Counted from the stretch's first letter, positions 17,267-26,347 are shown. The stretch is 64,000 bases of DNA from Sphingomonas sp. Leaf32 (GCF_001421765.1 NZ_LMLA01000001.1:605199-669198), one strand, 5' to 3'. A program made the numbers and translations. Notes: generated by a model not told the origin, from the letters alone.

Positions 17267-18744
17267 GCGTCACCCGCGTCGTGATCGCCGGCGGCGGCAC
17301 CGCCGGATGGATGGCCGCCGCCGCCATCGCCCGCACCATGGGCCGCATGGTCGAGGTGACGTTGGTCGAATCCGAAGCGATCGGCACGGTCGGCGTCGGG
17401 GAATCGACCATCCCGCCGCTCGTCACCTACAATCGGCTGCTCGGCATCAACGAGGCCGAGTTCATGGCCGCGACCGCCGCGACCTTCAAGCTCGGCATCC
17501 TGTTCGACGGCTGGCGGACCGCCGACAGCCGCTATTTCCACTCGTTCGGCACCACCGGGCGCGATCATTGGGCGGCGGGGTTCCAGCATTACTGGCTGAA
17601 CGGACGCACGCGCGGGCACGACCAGCCCTATGACGACTATTGCACCGAACTGGTCGCGGCATTGCAGGGCAGGTTCGCGCATCTACCGGGCGATGCGACC
17701 AACTATGCCTATCAACTCGATTCCGGCCGCTATGCGCAGTTCCTGCGCACCATGGCGGAGCGCGACGGCACGCGGCGGATCGAGGGGCGTATCGCCCGCG
17801 TCGAACTGGACGGCGAGACCGGCGACATCGCCGCGCTACTGCTCGACGGCGACCGGCGGGTGGAGGGCGATCTGTTCCTCGACTGCACCGGCTTTCGCGC
17901 GCTCCTGATCGAAGGGGCGCTCCATGCCGGCTATGACGACTGGACCCATTGGCTGCCGTGCGACGCGGCGATCGCGGTGCAGACCGAAAGCGTCGGGCCG
18001 CCGCTCCCCTATACCCGCGCGATGGCGCACGACGCCGGGTGGCAGTGGCGCATCCCGCTGCAACACCGGGTCGGCAACGGCATCGTCTATTGCAGCCGCT
18101 ATCTGGAGCGTGACGCCGCGCTCGACCGGTTGCTCGGCAATGTCGAGGGGGCGATTCGGACCGAACCCAATTTCCTGCGTTTCACCACCGGCGCCCGGAG
18201 GCGGCAATGGCATCGCAACTGCGTCGCCATCGGCCTGTCGGGCGGGTTCATGGAGCCGCTGGAATCGACCAGCATCCACCTGATCCAGCGGGCGGTGCTG
18301 CGACTGCTCCGGCTGTTCCCGCAAGGGGGCGTCCGGCCCGCCGACATCGCCGAGTTCAACGACCAGCAATTGCAGGACATGGAGCAGATCCGCGACTTCC
18401 TGATCCTCCACTATAAGGTCACCGACCGCCGCGATTCGCCGTTCTGGTGGCAATGCGCCGCGATGGACGTCCCTGTGTCGCTGCAACAGAAAATCGACTT
18501 GTTCCGCCAGAGCGGACGGGTATTCCGCCGCAACGAGGAATTGTTCGGCGAGAACAGCTGGGTGCAGGTGATGATGGGGCAGGGGATCGTACCGGACGGG
18601 CATCATCCGATCGCCGACAAGCTGGGCGACGGCGAACTCGACCGTCTGTTGTCGATGATCCGGCGGCAGGTCGCCGATACCGTCGCGACGATGCCACCGC
18701 ACGGCGACTATGTCGCGCGCTACTGCCCGGCGGACCGCCCCTGA
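17263..18744 (+). CDS. tryptophan-halogenase-like flavoprotein 2
   Basis: A 493-residue second member of the PF04820 family, paralogous to the protein at 14031. It keeps all marks: FAD motif VVIAGGGTAGWMAA, VGVGESTIPPLV, catalytic-Lys segment ATFKLGILFDGW, the canonical WxWxIP as WQWRIP, and GGFMEPLESTSIHLI near residue 330. It is thus the better halogenase candidate of the two. Tryptophan itself need not be the substrate; such homologues in TonB receptor loci have mostly unknown substrates. The start ATG 17263 overlaps the cupin stop, and the stop overlaps the LacI start. Confidence 0.9.
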   Translation: MSVTRVVIAGGGTAGWMAAAAIARTMGRMVEVTLVESEAIGTVGVGESTIPPLVTYNRLLGINEAEFMAATAATFKLGILFDGWRTADSRYFHSFGTTGRDHWAAGFQHYWLNGRTRGHDQPYDDYCTELVAALQGRFAHLPGDATNYAYQLDSGRYAQFLRTMAERDGTRRIEGRIARVELDGETGDIAALLLDGDRRVEGDLFLDCTGFRALLIEGALHAGYDDWTHWLPCDAAIAVQTESVGPPLPYTRAMAHDAGWQWRIPLQHRVGNGIVYCSRYLERDAALDRLLGNVEGAIRTEPNFLRFTTGARRRQWHRNCVAIGLSGGFMEPLESTSIHLIQRAVLRLLRLFPQGGVRPADIAEFNDQQLQDMEQIRDFLILHYKVTDRRDSPFWWQCAAMDVPVSLQQKIDLFRQSGRVFRRNEELFGENSWVQVMMGQGIVPDGHHPIADKLGDGELDRLLSMIRRQVADTVATMPPHGDYVARYCPADRP

Positions 18745-19808
18745 TGCCGCGTCGGCGTCAGGCGGTGACGATCAAGCATGTCGCGGCGGATGCCGGCGTA
18801 TCGTTGCAGACGGTCAGCCGGGTCATCAACAACGAACCCAATGTCCGCCCGGAAATGGCGGAGCGGGTGCGCGGATCGATCAGTCGGCTGGGCTATGTCC
18901 CGCTGATCGCGGCACAGCGTATGGGCGGGTCGAAATCGCGGCTGATCCTGTCGATCAACGACCGCGACCGCACGATTTCGGGCTGGCAGAACCGCGAAGG
19001 CACCGACTGGGTCGACCAGATGCTGCTGGGGGGGATGCTGACGTGCAGCCGCCATGGCTATCGCCTCATCCTAGAACTGGTCGACACGCACAGCGACCAT
19101 ATCGAGCGCGAGCTGCTGGGCGCGATCGGGGCGCTGCGACCCGACGGCGTGATCCTGACGCCGCCGCATTCGCAGGACCCGGTGATCCTCGACCTGCTCG
19201 AACGGCAAGGCATCAGCATCGCGCGGATCGGGTCGCGGACGCCGGGGCCGGGCTTCTCGCTCGTCATGGGCGACGAAGGTGCCGCACGCAGGGCGACCGA
19301 GCATCTGATCGAACTGGGGCATCGCCGGATCGGTTTCATCGCGGGGGCGAGCGACTATGAACTCAGCGCGTGGCGGGTGACCGGCTGGCGTGCAGCGATG
19401 GCGCAGGCCGGGCTGGCGGCCGATCTGCTGGTGCCGGGCAGTTTCGACTATGCCTCGGGTTGGGACGCGGCGGGCGAGCTGCTGGCGGCCGGCGATCCGC
19501 CGACCGCGATCATCGCCAGCAGCGACCAGATGGCGATCGCCACGCTCGACCGCGCACGTGAACGGGGATTGGCGGTGCCCGACGACCTGTCGATCATCAG
19601 CTTCGACGACACCCCGATCGTCCGCTTCGCGACGCCGCCCCTGACGGCGATCACGCAACCGATCGCGGCGGTGGCTGCGCTGGCGGTCGAACGGATCATC
19701 GCCGAACAGGCGCAGGGCGACCTGCCGCACGACCCGGTGTCGGTCGATGCGGAACTGACGGTGCGAGCATCCACCGCACCGCCGCCGCCGGAGCGGGGCA
19801 GGGGCTGA
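18744..19808 (+). CDS. LacI family transcriptional regulator
   Basis: A 354-residue regulator. The N-terminal LacI helix-turn-helix is at about 8-32 (VTIKHVAADAGVSLQTVSRV), followed by the hinge region and a periplasmic-binding-like sugar-sensing domain (DQMLLGGMLTCSRHGYRLIL, RPDGVILTPP, GHRRIGFIAG, AIIASSDQMAIATLDRARE, LSIISFDDTPI). It is the last gene of the operon, sharing an A with the previous stop. It most likely binds the paired palindromes before the TonB receptor gene (10849-10917). The inducer is presumably the sugar taken up by that receptor. No permease or glycosidase is encoded within the operon. Confidence 0.93.
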   Translation: MPRRRQAVTIKHVAADAGVSLQTVSRVINNEPNVRPEMAERVRGSISRLGYVPLIAAQRMGGSKSRLILSINDRDRTISGWQNREGTDWVDQMLLGGMLTCSRHGYRLILELVDTHSDHIERELLGAIGALRPDGVILTPPHSQDPVILDLLERQGISIARIGSRTPGPGFSLVMGDEGAARRATEHLIELGHRRIGFIAGASDYELSAWRVTGWRAAMAQAGLAADLLVPGSFDYASGWDAAGELLAAGDPPTAIIASSDQMAIATLDRARERGLAVPDDLSIISFDDTPIVRFATPPLTAITQPIAAVAALAVERIIAEQAQGDLPHDPVSVDAELTVRASTAPPPPERGRG

Positions 19809-20159
19809 GGCCGGTCTGGGATCGGGCTTGTACGGATCGCAAGGGCAACGCTCGCCCTGTCGCTGGAGGCGTCTGGGCCTGATCCCGCGTACGACATGGC
19901 GCCAGAGCTTATCGAACTGCCGGGGAGCGTCGCTCCGGCGAAGGCTGGAACCGGAAGCGGTTTCTGCGGCGCGCCAACACGGAGGAAACTCCGGCCTGCG
20001 CTGGGATGCGTTCTGCTATCGCTCTCGGCATAGCGAACAGGTGCGAAACACCAAAGGCGGAACTGGAACTGACCGGCAAGCGACATCACGCGGACGATCA
20101 GGTGACCCGAGATTTCCAACGATTTCGCTGATCGCCAACTCTCGCTGCCTAGCAAGAAA
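19809..20159. other. gene-free stretch with a decayed palindromic repeat
   Basis: No credible gene. Bases 19928-20010 form a degenerate copy of the repeat at 40197: the left arm (CGTCGCTCCGGCGAAGGCTG) and right arm (CTCCGGCCTGCGCTGGGATG) are still recognisable. No clear terminator for the lacI operon was seen. Confidence 0.6.
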
Positions 20160-20234
20160 TGGTGACCCCTACGGGAATCGAACCCGTGTTTCAGCCGTGA
20201 AAGGGCCGCGTCCTAACCGCTAGACGAAGGGGCC
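20160..20234 (-). tRNA. tRNA-Glu (anticodon TTC)
   Basis: Read on the minus strand the gene starts GGCCCCTTCGTCTAGCGG and ends GGGGTCA followed by an encoded CCA. The acceptor stem GGCCCCT pairs with AGGGGTC (one G-U). The anticodon loop CTTTCAC gives anticodon TTC, and the T arm is CGGGTTCGATTCCCG. All four arms fold. It lies 66 bp downstream of recJ on the same strand. Confidence 0.96.
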
Positions 20235-20300
20235 GTGAAGGCGTGGACGGGCTGTTAGAAGAGGGTCGGCGATCGGTCAACAGCAATTTGCAGTTTTTCG

Positions 20301-22064
20301 TCAATCGGCCCACGCCATGTCGTCGATGTGCAGTTCGGCGGCGGGGCGGCTGCCCCAGTCGTCGAGCTTTGCGCGGCCGGCCAGCCACAGCTTGCGGTGC
20401 GGCGGCGCGCCGAGCAGCGCCATGCCGAGATCGGTTTCCGCCTGGCGGAACGCCACGCCCTTGAACCGGCGGCCATCGTCACCGGTCAGGATCGCGCGGA
20501 CATGGCCGTTGCCGACGATATCGGCCTTGACGATCCGCACCGGCCCCGCCGCCACGCGCGGGGCGGGCCAGCCCATGCCGTACGGCCCGCCGGCCTCCAG
20601 CGCCTCGATCAGCAGCGGGCTGACCCCGCCGGGGGCGAGGACCGCATCGACCAGCAGCGCGCGATCCTCCCGCGCGCGTTCGACCGGTTCGGCCATGCGC
20701 GTGTGCAGGAAGTCGGCCAGCGCAGGAATCGAATCCTCGGCCACGGTGACGCCCGCCGCCGCGGCATGGCCGCCGCCGGCGCTGACCAGCCCCAGTTCCC
20801 TGGCGGCGAGGATCGTCGCGCCCATGTCGACGCCGGGGATCGACCGGCCCGATCCCTTGCCCACGCCATGATCGTCAACGGCGATCACCAGCACCGGGCG
20901 GCCCAGTTTTTCCTTCAGTCGTCCGGCGACGATGCCGATGACGCCGGGGTGCCAGCCCCGTCCCGATACCACGACGCAGCCGCGCGATTCCTGCGCGCGC
21001 GCCGACAGGTCGGCCGATACCTGTACATCGCCCTCGATCGCGCGACGTTCCTCGTTCAGCCGGTCGAGTTCCATCGCCAGCGCACGCGCCTCTTCCGGGT
21101 CCTGCGTGGTCAGCAGGCGGACGCCGAGGTCCGATTTGCCGACCCGGCCCCCGGCATTGATCCGCGGCCCCAGCGCAAAGCCCAGATCGGTGGCGGTCGG
21201 CGCGCGGGTCAGGCGCGATGCCTCGACCAGCGCGGCGATGCCGATGTTCCGGCGCCCGGCCATGACCTTCAGCCCCTGCGCCACGAACGCCCGGTTCAGC
21301 CCGCGCAACTGCGCCACATCGGCCACGGTGCCGAGTGCCACGAGGTCGAGCAGGTCGAGCAGCTTCGGTTCCGCCCGGCCCGCGAAGAAACCGCGCGCGC
21401 GCAGCGTCCGCACCAGCGCCGCCGCCAGCAGGAACGCGACCCCGACCGCCGCCAGATGCCCGTGTGCCGCGCCTTCGCCTTCATCGAGCCGGTTGGGGTT
21501 CACGACCGCGAGCGCAGGGGGAAGCTGCGTCGTACATTGGTGATGGTCGACCACCAGCACATCGACCCCGGCATCGCGCGTCGCGGCCAGCGCCTCGAAC
21601 GCCTGCGCCCCGCAATCGACCGTGACGATCAGCGTCGCGCCTTCGCCCGCCAGCCGCAACATTGCAGGGGCATTGGGGCCATAGCCCTCGCGCTGGCGAT
21701 CGGGGATATAGGGGCGGGCGGCCAGGCCGAGGTCGCGCAGCAACCGGACGAGCAGCGCTGCCGACGTCGCGCCATCGACATCGTAATCGCCGAAGATCGC
21801 CACCGATTCTCCCGCCATGACAGCATCGGCCAGCCGGTCTGCGGCGCGGTCCATGTCGCGGAAGATCGACGGATCGGGCATGAATTCGCGGATGCTGGGC
21901 GCCTTGTGCGCGGCCAGCCCTTCGCGCGGGCAACCACGGGCCAGCAGGATACGGGTGACGAGGTCGTCGGCGACGAACCCGTCGTCGCACACATCGCCCT
22001 CCAGCCCGCGCCAGCGCCAGGGCTGGCCAAGGATCGAGCGATGCACATTGAGTACGGAACGCAT
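20301..22064 (-). CDS. recJ: single-stranded-DNA-specific exonuclease RecJ
   Basis: A 587-residue 5'-3' exonuclease acting on single-stranded DNA in recombination and mismatch repair. Motifs of the DHH phosphoesterase: DYDVDG at 93-98 and VVDHHQ with DHH at 173-175; the DHHA1 part has GRGWHPGVIGIVAGRL and the glycine-rich SAGGGHAAAAG. The open frame extends to 22274, but ATG 22064 starts the RecJ-like N terminus (VLNVHRSILGQPWRWR) and gives the normal length of just under 600 residues. It is divergent from metZ with an 88-bp gap. Confidence 0.95.
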   Translation of the reverse strand: MRSVLNVHRSILGQPWRWRGLEGDVCDDGFVADDLVTRILLARGCPREGLAAHKAPSIREFMPDPSIFRDMDRAADRLADAVMAGESVAIFGDYDVDGATSAALLVRLLRDLGLAARPYIPDRQREGYGPNAPAMLRLAGEGATLIVTVDCGAQAFEALAATRDAGVDVLVVDHHQCTTQLPPALAVVNPNRLDEGEGAAHGHLAAVGVAFLLAAALVRTLRARGFFAGRAEPKLLDLLDLVALGTVADVAQLRGLNRAFVAQGLKVMAGRRNIGIAALVEASRLTRAPTATDLGFALGPRINAGGRVGKSDLGVRLLTTQDPEEARALAMELDRLNEERRAIEGDVQVSADLSARAQESRGCVVVSGRGWHPGVIGIVAGRLKEKLGRPVLVIAVDDHGVGKGSGRSIPGVDMGATILAARELGLVSAGGGHAAAAGVTVAEDSIPALADFLHTRMAEPVERAREDRALLVDAVLAPGGVSPLLIEALEAGGPYGMGWPAPRVAAGPVRIVKADIVGNGHVRAILTGDDGRRFKGVAFRQAETDLGMALLGAPPHRKLWLAGRAKLDDWGSRPAAELHIDDMAWAD

Positions 22065-22152
22065 CGCCGCGCTGTACCCCTTGGGGCCGGGCCGGTCCAG
22101 CGGGCGCATCTGCACTGGAAATTTGAGGGCCAAGCGCGCAAAGACCGTGCCC

Positions 22153-23361
22153 ATGAAGCGCAAGACCGGACAAGACCGCACGATCACCGCCACCTGGCGT
22201 CCCGCAACGCAGGCCGTGCGCGGGGGCACCGCCCGCAGCGAATATGGCGAGACGTCGGAGGCGTTGTTCCTCACCTCGGGCTATGCCTATGACTGCGCGG
22301 GCGACGCCGCCGCGCGGTTCGCGGGCGAACAGGCCGGCATGACCTATTCGCGGCTCCAGAACCCGACCGTGGAAATGCTGGAGGAACGCATCGCCCTGCT
22401 CGAAGGTGCGGAGGGCTGTCGCACCATGGCCAGCGGCATGGCGGCGATGACCGCCTCGCTGCTATGCCAGTTGTCGGCGGGCGATCATCTGGTCGGCGGG
22501 CGCGCGGCGTTCGGATCGTGCCGCTGGCTCACCGATACGCTGCTGCCGAAATTCGGGATCGAGACGACGGTCGTCGATGCCCGCGATACGCAGGCGTTCA
22601 TCGATGCCAGCCGTCCGAACACGAAGGTCTGGTTCTTCGAAACCCCGGCCAACCCGACGATGGACGTCGCCGACCTGACCGCGATCTGCGCGGCGGCGCG
22701 CGAGCGCGGCATCGTCACCGTGGTCGACAATGCCTTTGCCAGCCCGGCGCTGCAACGCCCGATGGAGTTCGGCGCGGACGTGGTGGCGTATAGCGCGACG
22801 AAGCTGATGGAGGGGCAGGGGCGCGTGCTGGCCGGGGCGGTGTGCGGGACGAAGGCGTTCATCGACGACGTGCTGCTGCCCTTCACCCGCAATACCGGAC
22901 CGACGCTCAGCGCGTTCAACGCCTGGGTCGTGCTGAAGGGGCTGGAGACGCTCGACCTGCGCGTGATGCGCCAGTCGGAAAATGCGCTGAAGGTCGCGAG
23001 CTTCCTCGAAGGTCGCGTGCCGAAGATCAACGCGCCGGGCCTGCCCAGCCATCCGCAGCACGAATTGTGTATGCGCCAGATGAAGATGGCCGGGCCGATC
23101 TTCTCGTTCGAGCTGGACGGTGGCCGTGCCCAGGCGCACGGGCTGCTCGATGCGCTGCAACTGATCGACATCTCGAACAATATCGGTGATTCGCGCTCGC
23201 TGATGACGCATCCCGCCTCCACCACCCATTCGGGCGTGGCCGAGGACAAGCGCATCGAGATGGGCATTTCCGAAGGCATGATCCGCATCAATGTGGGGCT
23301 GGAAGATCCGGAAGACCTGATCGCCGATCTGGATCAGGCGTTGCGGGCGGTCGCCCTATGA
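22153..23361 (+). CDS. metZ: O-succinylhomoserine sulfhydrylase
   Basis: A 402-residue PLP enzyme of the Cys/Met metabolism family, forming homocysteine from O-succinylhomoserine and sulfide in methionine synthesis. PLP-binding Lys217 is in YSATKLMEGQGRV; other marks are YGETSEALFLTSGYAYD, YSRLQNPTVEMLEERIA and ETPANPTMDVADL. These match the alphaproteobacterial MetZ type better than MetB. The ATG at 22153 is chosen because the family-like N terminus starts there and it gives the usual 400-residue length. The stop overlaps apaG (ATGA). No SAM-II riboswitch was recognised in the 88-bp leader. Confidence 0.9.
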   Translation: MKRKTGQDRTITATWRPATQAVRGGTARSEYGETSEALFLTSGYAYDCAGDAAARFAGEQAGMTYSRLQNPTVEMLEERIALLEGAEGCRTMASGMAAMTASLLCQLSAGDHLVGGRAAFGSCRWLTDTLLPKFGIETTVVDARDTQAFIDASRPNTKVWFFETPANPTMDVADLTAICAAARERGIVTVVDNAFASPALQRPMEFGADVVAYSATKLMEGQGRVLAGAVCGTKAFIDDVLLPFTRNTGPTLSAFNAWVVLKGLETLDLRVMRQSENALKVASFLEGRVPKINAPGLPSHPQHELCMRQMKMAGPIFSFELDGGRAQAHGLLDALQLIDISNNIGDSRSLMTHPASTTHSGVAEDKRIEMGISEGMIRINVGLEDPEDLIADLDQALRAVAL

Positions 23362-23756
23362 AGGCGCTGTTCCCGCACGAGGCGACGACCGGCGGTATCG
23401 TGGTGCGGGTGTCGGCGACCTATTTGCCCGAACAGTCGCAACCGCAGCAGGGGCGCTGGTTCTGGGCCTATCACATCCGGATCGAGAATGATTCGGACCG
23501 GACGGTGCAGCTGCTCACCCGCCATTGGATCATCACTGACGGGCGCGGTGAACGGCATAGCGTGGAAGGCGAAGGCGTGATCGGCGAACTGCCCGTGATC
23601 GAACCAGGCGGCAGCTTCGACTATGTGTCCGGCTGTCCGCTGTCGACGTCCAGCGGGGCGATGCAGGGCAGCTATCACATGCTGGCCGACGATGGGGAGA
23701 CGTTCGACGTCGCCATCCCGCGCTTTTCGCTGCTAGCACCGGCGGTTGGCGCATGA
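23358..23756 (+). CDS. apaG: ApaG domain protein
   Basis: A 132-residue ApaG (DUF525) protein, a small fibronectin-III-like beta sandwich. Family features: VRVSATYLPEQSQP, WAYHIRIENDSDRTVQLLTRHWIITDG, GVIGELPVIEPGGSFDYVSG, and MQGSYHMLADDGETFDVAIP. It has been linked to Co2+/Mg2+ efflux in Salmonella, but its molecular role is not settled. It overlaps metZ at its start and lysR at its end by 4 bp each, so it is co-translated with both. Confidence 0.95.
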   Translation: MKALFPHEATTGGIVVRVSATYLPEQSQPQQGRWFWAYHIRIENDSDRTVQLLTRHWIITDGRGERHSVEGEGVIGELPVIEPGGSFDYVSGCPLSTSSGAMQGSYHMLADDGETFDVAIPRFSLLAPAVGA

Positions 23757-24544
23757 AGCGGACGCATCTCCCCCTGAACGGCCTGCGCGTGCTGGACGCC
23801 GCCGCGCGGCATTTGTCGTTCACCCGCGCCGCCGACGAACTGGCGGTAACGCCCGCCGCCGTGGGCCAGCAGGTCCGCGCGCTGGAGGATACGCTGGGCG
23901 TCGTGCTGTTCCGCCGCACGACCCGCGGGCTTGAACTGACGCCCGAGGGCGAGGCCGGGTTGGCGGCGTTGCGCGGCGGCTTCCTCCAGTTCGAGGAAGC
24001 GGTCCGCGCGATGCAGGCCGGGCAGTCGTCCAAGTCGCTCACCATCGCCGCACCGCGCGACGTCACGCAGAAATGGTTGCTGCCAAGGCTGTCGCGCATC
24101 GCCGCGTCCGATCCGGAACTCCGCTTCGTGCTGGTCGCGACGGACGACGCGCTCGACTTCACCGAGGCCAATCTCGACCTCGCGATCCGCTGGGGCGAGG
24201 GACCGGGCGCGCATGAGGGCGAGGCGCTCGAATCGGACGGCATGGTCACCGTCGAGCGTGCCGGCGGTGGCGCCGAAACGCGGATCGGCTGGCCCGGCTG
24301 CAACCCCGAGGATGCGAGCGCGCTGGTCCGCGTCGCCGATGCCGGTCTGGCGATCGATGCGGCGGCGGCGGGGCTGGGGCGGGCGACCGTGCCCGAACTG
24401 CTCGCCCGCGACGACCTTGCCGCCGGGCGGGTCGTCGTGGTCGGCGAACCGTCGTCGGGGCGGCTCGGCTACTGGCTGGTCGCGCCGTTGCCGCAGTGGC
24501 GGCAGGCGAAGGTGAAGGCGCTGGTCGACTCGCTGGCGGGGTAG
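23753..24544 (+). CDS. LysR family regulator (GcvA-like)
   Basis: A 263-residue LysR protein, shorter than the usual 290-310. The HTH is at about residues 8-45: PLNGLRVLDAAARHLSFTRA then ADELAVTPAAVGQQVRALE, the GcvA-type signature. The effector domain begins LTIAAPRDVTQKWLLPRLSR. The shortness is in the effector domain, where the second lobe is compressed around residues 155-185. It is the last gene of the metZ-apaG transcript by overlap; no divergent target is seen, so its regulon is unknown. Confidence 0.87.
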   Translation: MKRTHLPLNGLRVLDAAARHLSFTRAADELAVTPAAVGQQVRALEDTLGVVLFRRTTRGLELTPEGEAGLAALRGGFLQFEEAVRAMQAGQSSKSLTIAAPRDVTQKWLLPRLSRIAASDPELRFVLVATDDALDFTEANLDLAIRWGEGPGAHEGEALESDGMVTVERAGGGAETRIGWPGCNPEDASALVRVADAGLAIDAAAAGLGRATVPELLARDDLAAGRVVVVGEPSSGRLGYWLVAPLPQWRQAKVKALVDSLAG

Positions 24545-24629
24545 GGGCATAGCCACCATTGCGCGGTCGCAACCCATTCTACCGCGCCCCCGTCTTGCCC
24601 CGCTGCGTCGTCCGCGCCATCTGGAGAAC

Positions 24630-25622
24630 ATGCACACTGCCCTCGATACCCTCGCCCTGATCGGTAACACCCCGCTCGTCCGGCTGAAGGGGCCGAGTGC
24701 GGCGGCCGGCGCGGAGATCTTCGCCAAGTGCGAATTCGCCAATCCCGGCGCCAGCGTGAAGGATCGCGCCGCGCTGTCGATCGTCGAGGATGCGGAGGCG
24801 CGGGGCCTGATCCAGCCCGGCGGCACCATCGTCGAGGGGACGGCGGGCAATACCGGCATCGGCCTGGCGCTGGTCGCCAATGCCAAGGGTTACAAGACGA
24901 TCATCGTCATGCCCGAGACGCAGAGCCGCGAGAAGATGGACACGCTGCGCGCGCTGGGGGCCGAACTGGTGCTGGTGCCGGCCGCGCCCTATTCGAACCC
25001 CGGCCATTTCGTGCACACCAGCAGGCGCATCGCCGAGGAAACGCCGAACGCGATCTGGGCCAACCAGTTCGACAATATCGCCAACCGTCGCGCGCACATC
25101 ACCGGCACGGCCGCCGAAATCTGGGAGCAGATGGACGGGCGCATCGACGGCTTCACCTGTGCGGCGGGCACCGGGGGCACGCTGGCCGGCGTCGGTCTGG
25201 GCCTGAAGGAAAAGGACGAATCGGTCGTCATCGCGCTGACCGACCCGCATGGCGCGGCGCTCTACGACTATTATGCCCATGGTGAGCTGCGGTCGGAAGG
25301 ATCGTCGGTTGCCGAGGGGATCGGGCAGGGGCGGATCACCGCCAATCTCGACGGTGCGCCGATCGACACCCAGTTCCGCGTGTCGGACGAAGAGGGCATG
25401 GTCTGGGTCCGCCGGTTGCTGGCGGAAGAGGGACTGTGCCTCGGCCTGTCGTCGGGCATCAACGTGGCCGGCGCGGTGCTGCTGGCGCGGCAATTGGGGC
25501 CGGGCAGCCGGGTCGCGACGATCCTGTGCGACACCGGCTTTCGCTACCTGTCCACGCTGTACGATCCCGAATGGCTGGCGGCGAAGGGGTTGGCGGTCGA
25601 CAGCGGGACGACTTCGGCGTAA
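24630..25622 (+). CDS. cysK: cysteine synthase A (O-acetylserine sulfhydrylase)
   Basis: A 330-residue PLP enzyme making L-cysteine from O-acetylserine and sulfide. PLP Lys44 lies in NPGASVKDRAA; the substrate loop is EGTAGNTGIG (the more common form is EPTSGNTG), the phosphate loop is AAGTGGTLAG, and the C-terminal part has LGLSSGINVAGA. The EGTAGNTG variant is typical of a CysK-like subgroup that sometimes acts on other beta-substituted amino acids, so the name is likely but not certain. RBS GGAG precedes ATG 24630. It is 85 bp downstream of lysR. Confidence 0.88.
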   Translation: MHTALDTLALIGNTPLVRLKGPSAAAGAEIFAKCEFANPGASVKDRAALSIVEDAEARGLIQPGGTIVEGTAGNTGIGLALVANAKGYKTIIVMPETQSREKMDTLRALGAELVLVPAAPYSNPGHFVHTSRRIAEETPNAIWANQFDNIANRRAHITGTAAEIWEQMDGRIDGFTCAAGTGGTLAGVGLGLKEKDESVVIALTDPHGAALYDYYAHGELRSEGSSVAEGIGQGRITANLDGAPIDTQFRVSDEEGMVWVRRLLAEEGLCLGLSSGINVAGAVLLARQLGPGSRVATILCDTGFRYLSTLYDPEWLAAKGLAVDSGTTSA

Positions 25623-25634
25623 CACCGCGCCCAG

Positions 25635-25916
25635 ATGACGCCGCGATCGGATCAATCCCAACTATTGCAACGCCTGCGCGTCGGCGCGACCGGACTGGTT
25701 CTGGTCGTGCTGCTGATCGTGCTCGCCAGTGCCCTGTTCCGCTCGGCTATCGACGAAGCCCCGATCGGGGAGGATACCGCGACGGTCGAGGAGCAGGCCA
25801 ATATCGCGATGGCGAATCTGGTGACGCCGGGCAATCCCGACGAGCCGCTGGCCGAACTGGGCATCTCCCCCGGCGCCGCGCCCGGCGCGAATGCGGTAGT
25901 GCCCGAAGCGCGCTAA
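25635..25916 (+). CDS. small single-pass membrane protein, unknown
   Basis: A 93-residue protein I do not recognise. There is a basic N terminus, then one strongly hydrophobic helix at about residues 18-36 (VGATGLVLVVLLIVLASALF), then an acidic, proline-rich tail outside the membrane. It starts 12 bp after the cysK stop, so it is probably co-transcribed. Codon usage is like its neighbours. It could be an accessory protein of unknown role. Confidence 0.65.
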   Translation: MTPRSDQSQLLQRLRVGATGLVLVVLLIVLASALFRSAIDEAPIGEDTATVEEQANIAMANLVTPGNPDEPLAELGISPGAAPGANAVVPEAR

Positions 25917-25978
25917 GCGGGCCTTCGTCGGGGGTCATTGTCGCCTGACTAGGTAGAATCGACATTCACCGGTCTATC

Positions 25979-26085
25979 GTCACCCCGGACATGTTCCGGG
26001 GTCCAATTCGCTGTCAATACTGTCCTCGGAAGCGCTGGCTGCACCGATCGCCGCGCGGTGGACCCCGGAACAAGTCCGGGGTGAC
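25979..26085. repeat. REPIN-like palindromic element, copy B
   Basis: The left arm GTCACCCCGGACATGTTCCG at 25979 and the right arm ending GGAACAAGTCCGGGGTGAC at 26085 form a long imperfect hairpin. The right half of the core (GCACCGATCGCCGCGCGGTG) is in the same orientation as in copy A; the left half of the core has diverged. It lies in the 586-bp gene-free stretch between the gene ending at 25916 and mraZ. Confidence 0.83.
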
Positions 26086-26120
26086 GAAATAGAATGTGAA
26101 TGTAGATCGGCCCTGGTTTC

Positions 26121-26146
26121 GTCACCCCAGACTGCGCTGGAGTGAC
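26121..26146. repeat. short palindrome next to copy B
   Basis: GTCACCCCAG at 26121-26130 and CTGGAGTGAC at 26137-26146 form a 10-bp hairpin with one mismatch and a 6-nt loop. It looks like a minimal version of the same repeat class. Confidence 0.6.
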
Positions 26147-26347
26147 GTTCCCGGTGCGCGGTTCGGCATACCCTCTGTCCGACGGGTGGCGCAGCGAGAT
26201 TCGCGCGTTCCGCGCCTAAAACCTGCTCGTCATCGCACCCACCCACCGCCGGAGGCGGGCACTCCCAAACCCATACCAAAAATCCGATGCAAAGCGGTGA
26301 GAACAAACAACGTACATCCCAAAATCCGCCGATCTAGTGGTGCTTTT

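Noticed and set aside
19828-20223. 131-codon open frame before tRNA-Glu
   Set aside because: It runs over a decayed repeat and into the tRNA; composition is not coding-like.
22065-22152. SAM riboswitch before metZ
   Set aside because: Alphaproteobacterial metZ leaders often carry SAM-II, but the conserved pseudoknot core could not be found in these 88 bases.
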